The notes under the pieces: model-generated
What the model was told of the DNA's origin: nothing
Databases searched by the model: none
What the model saw: only the letters and a program-made list of their open reading frames with translations
NCBI RefSeq assembly: GCF_900496995.4
Contig: NW_024470325.1
Location: 1,149,012 to 1,213,011, forward strand
DNA: 64,000 bases
Reading direction: 5' to 3'
Source of the DNA: Aquila chrysaetos chrysaetos
Lineage: Eukaryota > Chordata > Aves > Accipitriformes > Accipitridae
Made by a program: the position numbers and the translations under genes
Shown: positions 55,906-64,000 of the stretch, one piece after another
Numbering within the stretch: position 1 is the stretch's first letter
Layout: each line of letters starts with the position of its first letter

Positions 55906-56636
55906 GCGCACCAGTACGGCCCAGTACCGCCCGGCACCGGCCCAGTACGGGCCCAGCGCTCCCAGTACGATGCCAGCCTGAGCCGCAGCTCTTCAAGCAC
56001 GATCCCAGTACGGGTCCCAACGCTCCCAGTACGATGCCGGTCTGGGTCATAGCTGTCTGAGTATGATCCCGGTATGGGACCAAACGCTCCCAGTATAGCA
56101 CCTGTGCTTCCAGTACAATGCCAGTCTGGGTCACAGCTCTCCAAACACGATCCCAGTATGGGCCCAGTGCTCCCAGTATGATGCCAGCCTGAGCCACAGC
56201 TCTTCCAGCACGATCCTAGTGTGGGCTGCCACACTCCCAGTATGGGCCCAGTGCTTCCAATATAGCACCAGTGCTCTCCAGTACGATCCCAGCCTGAGCC
56301 GCATCTGAGTCAGATCCCAGTATGGACCCCAGCGCTCCCGGTATAGCACCAGTGCTCCCAATATGATGCCAGCCTGAGCTACAGTTAAAGTAAGATCCCA
56401 GTATGAGCCCCAATGTTCCCATTAGGAGCTCCAGTGTTTCCAGTAGGGGCCCAGTGCTCTCACTAGAATGCCAGCCTGGGCTGCAGCTGCCCGAGTACAA
56501 TCCCAGTATGGGCCCAGTGCTCCCAGTATAGGCCCCAAGGCTCCCAGCGCACCTCCAGTGCAATCACAGTGGTCCCAGTATGGGTCCCAGCGTTCCCAGT
56601 AGGGCCCTGGTGCTCCCAGTACACGTCACCAATAAA
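55906..56636 (+). terminator. Minisatellite 3'UTR and poly(A) signal of the cotransporter
   Basis: Units of about 33-66 bp (ctcccagtatgatgccagcc, tgagccgcagctcttc, gatcccagtatgggcccag) run from the stop codon almost to AATAAA at 56631-56636. It is the only canonical signal after the stop, so the 3'UTR is about 730 bases and mostly repeat. Confidence 0.7.
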
Positions 56637-56639
56637 CAG

Positions 56640-57959
56640 TTTCCGCTCCACTCTGCCCTGGTGCCTCCTTGGACTGAGTCCCAAAACCCCCGGGATTCCC
56701 CCCAAAATGCTGTCACCAGCCCGCCAGACCCTTTATCGATTGGGGGGGGGGGGGGGCACTGCTGCGGGTCACGGGATCGGGCCCCCTCCCTGGTGAGGTC
56801 GGTGGGGGGACACACACACACACCCCCCCCCCGGCGTCTGGGCATTCTTGGGGGTGCTGAGGAATGTTTGGGGGGGGGGGCAGCAGCCCCCCAGGAACAG
56901 CGGCCCCTGCGGCACCCCACGGCTCCAGCACCCCCAGCGCTGCGGGGGGACGGGGACGGATGAGGGGGGGACACAAGGTGTCACCGTCACCAGTGCGCCA
57001 AACAGCCGGCACCGCGGGGGGGTGGGACACGGCGGGGGGGGTGACCAGCATGGGGGACGACTGTCGGGTGACGTGGCGGGGGGACACGACACTGTCATCG
57101 GGTCGGACTTGGGGGACGACTGACGCGGGGCTGACCGTTGCAGGGGACCGTCGGGGCCGACTGTCGGGGGACGCGCGTGGGCTGGCGGCCACGGAGCAGC
57201 ACCCCCGGCAGGGGAGCACCCCAGGTACGCGGGGCGGCCGTGGGGGGACGGGGGACACCCCAAATCCCCTCCGAACCCCCTTCCTTGCCCCCCCCCCCGC
57301 AAGCTTCACCGTCCCCGAGCTCCAGCAACCACTTGAAGTATGACCCCCAAACCACACGCCGCTGCTGCCATCGGGGAGGGGGGGGGTGTCACCAGAGTAG
57401 GGACACCCCGATGGGCCGGTGGCCCGTGGACAACTCGCCCCCCCCCCCCCCCACCGTGAGAAGAGGCCAGGGGAGGGAGTTTGCTGCGACGTCAAACCCC
57501 ACGGCGGTTTGCGCCGTGGACGCGGCGGCGGAGATGCCTCGAAGGTGCCGCAACCCGCGCTTCCACCCGTGGCAGGACGCGTGCCGCCGTGTCCCCGCCG
57601 GAGCCGGCCTCGGTGGCCCCGGGTCGCCTCTCCTGGCCTGGGCGACCACCACGATGGGTGAAGCCGGAGCCACGGGGCCGGCCGAGACGGCGGTAGATGT
57701 TTGATGGACGGTTTACGGACGCTGGAAAGACAATTTTTGCAGCTGAAGGGACCGACAGCTGCGTAGCTGTCGCAGGACGGGCAGGAGGCGGTGGCTGGTG
57801 GTGCGGCACCGAGCAGGACCCCGCTGCGGTGGGCTGCGGTGGTCCCGGCTTTGGCTGGGCTGGCCCTCACAGCCGGTGCGTGCGTGGGGTCGGTGACCGC
57901 AGCAGGTCTGCAGAAGGTCTCCAGGTCTCCCCCTGCCTCTGTCTCCCTCTCCGCCTGCC
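56640..57959. other. Intergenic GC-rich DNA, no gene recognised
   Basis: This holds poly-G/C runs, a short (CA)n at about 56812-56824 and repeated gggggacgactg words at 57045-57190. A 432-codon minus-strand open frame crosses it, but it is proline/arginine-rich, low in complexity and matches no family I know. Its right part may belong to the leader of the retroviral gag fragment that follows. Confidence 0.5.
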
Positions 57960-58842
57960 CAGAGGGAAGAAGAAGAGGAAAGGTTTGATGTAGAAGCTGG
58001 CCCTTCAACAAAGAAATTGGAGGAAGGAGTGAGAGAACTTAGACAGGAAGCGGAAACTACCTGGTCCCTGACGTCCTCAGAACTTCAAGACGTGTGGAAA
58101 GACTACAGCTACCAGCCAGGTGAGAGGATTGCTGCCTGGCCGCTCCGATGCTGGGATAACAGGGCCAACAGTCAGCAACTGGAAGGCAAGGAAGCCCAAC
58201 AGTTGGGATCCCTCACTAGAAACCAGGGAATTGGAAGAGGAATTGGAAAAGAGGCAGCAATTTGCAGTCTCTGGAGCCAGCTCCTCTCAAGCGTGAGGGC
58301 AAGATATCCACTCAAGGAAGATCTGTGAACTCCTCAGGAAACTGGACTACCGCAGATGAAGGCATCCAGTACTTGAGAGAGTTAGCAGTGCTGGAAGTCA
58401 TCTACAGTGATCTAGATGATGAGGAGGTCTCCAAAGATCCAGAGGACGTCCTGTGCGCACGGACCACGTGGAGAAAGGTGATTCAAGGTGCTCTGGTGTC
58501 ATATTCTAACAGCTTGGCAGCAATGTATTGCCCAGATACGGAAATACCAACTGTGGAGAAAGCGTCATCTTGGCTCCAAAACTTTGAAGAAAATCTCTGC
58601 GTCTCCTCATCCCTACAGGACAGTGCCTTGGCTGTTAGGGAAGCTTCAAGAAATCAGTCCTCTCCCGCCCTGGTCAGAGGGAAAGGGAGCCCAAGGCGTA
58701 CGCCGCATGGTGCGCTCTGGTTCTTTCCCGCGTGACCAAGGGGAGGATGTGAGGAAGTGGGATGGCGAACCCACCTTTAAGCTGGAAGCCCCCCTGTATG
58801 TGAACTGAGAGGGAAGACAGCTGTTAAGAAGGGGTTACCTGA
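57960..58842 (+). mobile_element. ERV-L-like gag fragment, broken
   Basis: The stretch encodes gag-like protein (for example ELRQEAETTWSL and GIQYLRELAVLE). Its second half, from about 58200, is collinear and clearly similar to positions 1-660 of the window, so it is the same family. Only gag is present. It stops exactly where the minus-strand LTR at 58843 begins. It is a fossil with a few breaks. Its left limit is uncertain and could lie 200 bases further out. Confidence 0.75.
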
Positions 58843-59422
58843 TGTTGTGGTTTAACGCCAGCCAGCAACTAAGCACCACGCAGCCGCTTGCTCACTCACT
58901 CCCCCCCCCACCCAGTGGGATGGGGGAGAAAATTGGGAAAAGAAGTAAAACTCGTGGGTTGAGATAAGAATGGTTTAATAGAACAGAAAAGAAGAAACTA
59001 ATAATGATAACACTAATAAAATGACAACAGCAATAATAAAAGGATTAGAATGTACAAATGATGCGCAGTGCAATTGCTTACCACCTGCCAGTCGACACCC
59101 AGCTAGTCCCCGAGCGGCGATCCCCTGCCCCCACTCCCCCCAGTTCTTATACTGGATGTGGCGTCCCATGGTACGGAATACCCCGTTGGCCAGTTTGGGT
59201 CAGCTGCCCTGGCTCTGTCCTGTGCCAACTTCTTGTGCCCCTCCAGCTTTCTTGCTGGCTGGGCATGAGAAGCTGAAAAATCCTTGACTTTAGACTAAAC
59301 ACTACTTAGCAACAACTGAAAACGTCAGTGTTATCAACATTCTTCACATACTGAACTCAAAACATAGTGCCGCACCAGCTACTAGGAAGACAGTTAACTC
59401 TACCCCAGCTGAAACCAGGACA
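58843..59422 (-). mobile_element. Solo LTR of the ERV-L-like family
   Basis: On the minus strand it starts TGTCCTGGTTTCAGCTGGGG and ends TTAAACCACAACA, giving TG..CA ends and about 580 bp. It carries a TTCTATTAAACC poly(A) segment like the LTR at 4534. No internal sequence lies beside it in its own orientation. Instead it abuts plus-strand gag. No clear target-site duplication is seen. Confidence 0.85.
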
Positions 59423-60342
59423 ATGTGGCATGTTCCTCTGATTCGTCCATTCTCCACCTTGCACAGCAACACATTTAAAATACTGAAGTGTGCTCTTTTT
59501 ATTGCTGTTAATGTTCAAAAATCTTGCTTTGGTCTGGTCAGCAAGGTATGTAGAAAACATCACTGTTGCATTTTGAGAATAAAATAGGTCCCCATCCTTC
59601 CCCCTACCGTCCAAATTGTGCGGGATCCAGACCTTTTCCCACTACCCCCCTATTTGTAGCCTGGCTTTGTTTGTTTTGCTGCCTCATAGCAAGAATATAG
59701 CAAACAACTGAGATGTGTGCCGTGTGCTCCAGGCCAAAGACAGTTTTAAATGGTGCCAGTTCATTTTATGCAGCCTGGTACATTTTGGGAGGACCACTGG
59801 GATGATGTATCAGAAGTTACTGAAAGTGAGGTGATGCTGGTAGTGGTTTATTTTCAGTGTCTGGTTTGGGAAAGAATATACTCAAATATTCTAAGATACA
59901 GATCTATTAGAGAAAAAGGAGTGCAAGGTAAGGAGCATCATGTTGCATTTATAGCTAAACACCTGTTTTCATTTCATTCAAACTAGAAAGTAAACAAAGA
60001 TTGTACCTGCAAAAGAATTGGAATAGCTGTCTGTCTTTCCCAGAGTGAGCATACAAGCACTGGGGAGCAGTATGCAGGATCAGAACTTCAGCCTGCTCTG
60101 GGTGATAAACCCTCAGGAGAGGAAAGAGAAACCCCACTCTTTTAAATACAGCTCTTCTTGTCTTAATAGTTCCTTGTTAGATTGTGTTGGCGGTCAGACT
60201 CTAAGCACATGACTAAACTGTTAAAAAAAATCAAGATATTTAAGGATTACTTATTGTGTTAAATCCTCTTACACGCAGTGCACTCTATTGCCCTTGTGAA
60301 TAGTATAATGTCATGACTGGCAATTTTCCTTTTCTTTTCTAG
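59423..60342. other. AT-richer unique sequence, no gene recognised
   Basis: The base composition drops sharply from the GC-rich block. No similarity to the first half of the BBX HMG box or to any other exon was found, although the next feature starts mid-domain. It may be an intron or decayed flank of the BBX-like copy. Confidence 0.5.
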
Positions 60343-60978
60343 TACAAGGACACATTTATGAAGGCAAATCGAGGGTACAAGTGGTGCCCCACGACAAACC
60401 GACCTGTAAACACCCAGACCTCCATCGTTACGAACAGGAAAAAGCTATGGGCCTTTGCTTCAGACTCTGCAAAAGATGTACCAAGCCCGAAGAAAGTGAC
60501 AAAAAGTGACAAAATGCCACAGCGTAACATTGGGATGGCAGGTGAAATTTCCATCCACGCTCCTCAAACAGAGCAGCCTCTTTTTGTTGGAGGATGCAGT
60601 GTTGGAATCAAACAGCAAGACCGGTTTCCTTTACTGCACGTGGTACTGTAGTGCAAATACCTTTCATGTCCCAAATAAAGTTGCCAAGGTTCTAGTTAAA
60701 CCTCTGCATAAGAACCTAAAGTTTTCCTTGGGCTTGGTTTTACTCTTTTAACAGATCTGACACAAATGGGAGGCCTGAGTATGCTGCTTTTTGCAGGGGA
60801 ACATGCCCTGACTGCACAAGAGATAAGGAACTCTCTTCTCTCCCTTACAGCGAGACCTCAGTTTCAAGAGAGCTCTGAGGAGGAGTATTTGACCAGTGGG
60901 AAATGCAATTTAAGGTACATACCTCAGGTGGGACTGAAGAGTGAGCCCTGTGATAGGAGTCTTGTATCCCAGCCATGA
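60343..60978 (+). pseudogene. Partial BBX-like HMG-box gene copy (two exons)
   Basis: BBX (bobby sox) is an HMG-box transcription factor. The first exon, 60343-60541, follows a pyrimidine-rich acceptor (ttttcttttctag) and ends at a GTGAAA donor. It encodes YKDTFMKANRGYKWCPTTNR and RKKLWAFASDSAKDVPSPKK, matching human YKDAFMKANPGYKWCPTTNK and RKKLWAFPSDSSRDLPSPKK, the end of the HMG box and the segment after it. The second, from 60755 after cttttaacag, joins in frame and gives DLTQMGGLSMLLFAGEHAL (human DPTQMGGLSMLLLAGEHAL), then diverges and stops at 60976-60978. The frame is open through both exons and the intron is kept, so this is not a processed copy. The preceding HMG-box exon and the rest of the roughly 940-residue protein are not in view. 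It could be a decaying duplicate or part of a divergent paralogue. Confidence 0.75.
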
Positions 60979-63190
60979 ATGTAGAGGTTGGGCCCAGTTT
61001 TTGTATCAGTTCAGTATTACCTCTGCTGAGTGAGTGTGTGATCAGAGCAGGCAAGTGTGCCCCCTGAGAGGACGTTGTCACAGGTGGAAGGCTTGAAATG
61101 CAGTGACTGTGTTCACACACAGGTGGTTTGCAAACTCTTTTGGGCAAGGATTTCATCTGCTTGTGTAATGCCTCGCACAACTGTGGCCTTGGCACCAACA
61201 GCAAAATAAATACCTGATAATTTGCTCCTAATATGCACACCACGTCAAGTCAGTTACACAATTTATACGCAAGTTATACATACATATTCATAAAATAATT
61301 AGCATAGTCATGAAACCATGCAAGTGCTAACAAGTAATCAAAGTGTTGCAGGACATTCCCATTCACTAGGTCTTTCTGCCTAAAAAGAAATTTGTAGTTC
61401 AGATGCCATCACAAACATTTCGTTTTTATGAAGGACTCTAGTAAATAAGTGTTCCTGCATATCTCTAGCAGTGCAGGGACCTCTGGTCTTTCTTTACACT
61501 GATGTTTATTTATGACGTGTTTTTTGGGCCAGCTTTGAAAATCGTTCAAAAGTTGCCTTGTAGGTTGGGTAAAATAGGCAGTCGCTGCCGTAAACCTCTA
61601 GCCCGCAAAGAAGAGATGTGGAAGCGAGGAGGGTTTCCTTTTTCTGTTGCTGTTGTTACTGGGAGGAAAGGCAATAATTGACTCTCTCTCTGTGATACCC
61701 CCAAATGCCAAATGTGTAGTGCACTTGAGATGGATTGCTCCTGTACTGCCAAGACTGAGCCAAGGTTCCTCAATGCTTTGCACACTGGTGTGAGCAGTGG
61801 AAGTCTTTGTGCAGCTGGGCTTCCTGTGCTGCAGCATGAAAACCAAGAAACATGAGGATAAGGCTGGCAGAGAAGTGAAAAGAAAGTGATTATTTTGTGC
61901 TAAAAGGAGAATGTCTTGTACTCTTCAAAGTTGGAATCTCTCCGCTTGGAATTTAAAAACTGTGTTTACTATGCTGTTATGGTTAAATGAGGGGGAAGGT
62001 GTATTGTAGTCACAGATACTCAGTTCCGTTAAGAAGGGTCTTTGCCTTCTGAGTTGAGCTTTCTTGGTTTTACATGAAAAGTGCCTCAAGCAGTACGATT
62101 TCAGATGCCAGTGAAGGAATAAAATCTACGTGTGGATTTAGAGGCGAATCAAAAAGGATGTCATGTATATGAACTTTTTAAATCAGGATTTTCTTTTTTT
62201 TTTTTTTGAGCAAAAAGCCCACTTCCCATGCACCTACATAAAGACCGTTTTCTCTGGTAGAATCGTGCAGTATGGCCTTGTGATGTAATATTTACTTGTA
62301 TATGTATAAGCTGTACTACGCTGTGCTCTTTTGGGCTTGTAGTATTCTTTTGAAACCTGGCCCTCCACATCAAAGAGGCAAGCTGTGTAATCTGCTTCCC
62401 CCGAAAGTGTGGAGCAAAAGAACTGTCATCAATACAGTCTGAACAAAGCTAGTGGAGGGATTTGTTGGCTGTTGTTAGAATCATGATGGGCCAGAAATTA
62501 GTCCCCGCTTACTAGTGAGTTACTATATTTTAATTGTCCTACACTATCTGGGAAGCAGGTAAGTGTCAGGGCACTTTCCCAGGGAATAAAGCTGCCCCTC
62601 TCCGATTCTTTCCGAGGGTCCCCTTTGTAAAATGCTGCATCCTCCAGAACAATCCAGGTGCTTGGTATTCCCAAAGGGACCCAAATGGATGAAGTTCAAT
62701 CCGCGTGCCAGCAGGAGTTATGTCTCCAGCTGTGCTTCTGTGCATGGAGAAACTTCCTCAGTTTCTTTGCTTGGCAGACCTGCTGCGTCTTCCATTCTCC
62801 TCATCTCCCTTTTGATTCAGTGTTTCAATGGTGATTAGGTACGGAGTAAATCTTTCTCAGGCTTGTGTTTCCCCAAATGCGGTAGAGATCCTAAAGCTCT
62901 TTAGGCTTGGGTAAGTGAACAGCACTTGTGGCTTCCCATCCTCGGGCCTGTGGACAGAGGAGACGTAGGATGTTCACCATTGCGTGCCTACGGGACAACC
63001 TATGGTCGGATTTCCGTGCTTCCACTTGAGAGCAGTTTGGTGCTCCAGCCAGTGTTCGGGAGGTTAGCAGAACATGCCAGGAGGTGGTATGGCAGGCTCA
63101 GTAAGAAAAGCTCAGGCATTAACTGCAGGATCGGTAAGCTGCTTTCCTCTTCAGTGGAGGTTTTCTAGTTCCGTGTCCTTACAGCAGCAG
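60979..63190. other. AT-richer sequence, nothing recognised
   Basis: About 2.2 kb with only short open frames, scattered T and A runs (for example at 62192-62208) and no visible repeat or gene. It would fit intron or intergenic DNA. Confidence 0.5.
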
Positions 63191-64000
63191 CTCATGGCCT
63201 GCCTGTAGGTCCCTGCCCAGAAGATTTGTCGTGTGGTCCCGGCTGCGTTTGTGCTCCCTTTGCAGTGGGGGAGGGCTGTGAGGGGGCCCAGGGGAGGAGG
63301 TGATGTGCTGGGGGGGCTGGGCGATGCCCCCCTGTTCCTGCTGGGCTCCAGCTGCAGGCCGGGGCTGGAGGAGCCCCAGGTGTGGGCGGTGAGGCTGACG
63401 GGGACATCCCCTCCCTGGAAAGGGGGGGCTGCTGGCGGAGGGGCTGGTGCTGCCCTGCCCCGGGTGGCCGTGGCGGGGCTGGTGGTAGCCAAGGGAGGAG
63501 CGCAAGCGGTGGCCGGGCTGCGGCTGCCCCAAGGGAGAAGGTGAGCGGAGGTCCGAGCGATTGACCATCACGTCCTGGAGAAAGGTCCGAGCGATTGACC
63601 ATCACGTCCTGGAGAAAGCCCCGAGGGGGGCGGCGGTGCCTGGGGTGGGGGCGCGGGGCCGGCGGGGTCCATGTCGGAGGCACGGAGGGGTGCCGCGCTG
63701 TGTGGGAGCCGACGGCGGGGGCTCCCTGGAGCCAGAGCCGGGGGGTGAGAGCGTGGGGGGCACCTGCCCAGGGCCAGAGGGCGGGGGTCTGCTGCAGCAT
63801 GGTGGAGCCTGAGCCTGATGGAAAAGTACCAGACGAGACTCTTAACAAGCAGCAGCAAGGAACTACATAAACATTCGCTCGTGAGACAGATATGTGAGCA
63901 CACGGTAATCATTTAATGGAACTGGTCTTCGAGAACGGAATGCAAGGCCACGATGAGACAAAGAGGCACAGGATGCCTCAAGACTGCACAGGTGTCCCTG
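63191..64000. other. GC-rich segment, unassigned
   Basis: GC content rises again from about 63190 to 63800. Open frames exist on both strands but none matches a family I know. A tandem 34-bp duplication lies inside it. Confidence 0.4.
63551..63618. repeat. Perfect 34-bp tandem duplication
   Basis: Two identical adjacent copies, each running from gtccgagcgattgaccatca to cgtcctggagaaag, at 63551-63584 and 63585-63618. Perfect identity means the duplication is recent or an assembly artefact. Confidence 0.95.

Noticed and set aside
54482-56234. Minus-strand frames of 351-559 codons opposite the cotransporter 3' end
   Set aside because: Low-complexity phenylalanine/proline text produced by the A/G-rich repeat; the plus strand carries the conserved exons.
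56713-58011. 432-codon minus-strand frame as a candidate new gene
   Set aside because: No recognisable domain, composition follows local GC skew and G/C runs, no convincing splice or poly(A) context, and its start overlaps retroviral gag. Not strong enough to call.

Overview
The window looks like avian nuclear DNA, probably from a songbird and from a very GC-rich, gene-dense small chromosome. The evidence is the spliced vertebrate genes with short introns, a chicken/songbird-type ERV-L long terminal repeat (starting TGTCCTGGTTTCAGCTGGG) present in two copies, and extreme GC content with nearly every intron filled by its own minisatellite. No bacterial features are present. Species cannot be fixed from sequence alone.

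Layout. 1-5044: broken ERV-L-like provirus (+) ending in an LTR. 5045-11667: GC-rich minisatellite array, interrupted at 6112-11387 by a second, unrelated endogenous retrovirus on the minus strand. 11668-12167: assembly gap of exactly 500 N. 12168-12572: first exons of TINF2 (-). 12554-12985: five perfect TGACGTCA sites. 12907-22881: TGM1 (-), with a minisatellite 3'UTR. 22890-25745: intergenic arrays. 25751-32761: RABGGTA (-). 32762-33155: divergent promoter. 33156-38381: NOP9 (+). 38639-41407: CIDEB (-). 41408-41803: a second divergent promoter. 41804-42125: NOP10 (+). 42400-56636: a K-Cl cotransporter gene of the SLC12A4-7 group, closest to KCC3/SLC12A6 (+). 56640-57960: nothing recognised. 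57960-58842: gag fragment of the same ERV-L-like family as the left end. 58843-59422: solo LTR on the minus strand. 59423-64000: AT-richer DNA holding a divergent piece of the BBX HMG-box gene (60343-60978), then unrecognised sequence.

How it fits together. TINF2-TGM1-RABGGTA-NOP9-CIDEB has the same order and orientations as human 14q12, except that DHRS1, which lies between RABGGTA and NOP9 in human, is absent. The next two genes, NOP10 and a KCC cotransporter, are neighbours in human at 15q14. The genes are unrelated in function (telomere shelterin, epidermal cross-linking, Rab prenylation, 40S ribosome biogenesis, lipid droplets, H/ACA snoRNPs, ion transport), so the cluster is a syntenic block and not an operon-like unit. 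What they share is architecture: two head-to-head promoters of nearly the same size (394 and 396 bp between start codons), very small exons and minisatellite introns. Several exons change frame inside long G or C runs. These look like sequencing errors, because the protein similarity continues without loss on both sides.

Most interesting: the cotransporter has lost the residues that hold potassium in known KCCs and lacks one of two regulatory threonine segments. Also notable are a cluster of about 14 CCAAT boxes in a NOP9 intron, a CCCAGT/ACTGGG core shared by otherwise different arrays, and the BBX fragment. Exon coordinates were read by hand from splice signals and protein similarity and may be off by a few bases.
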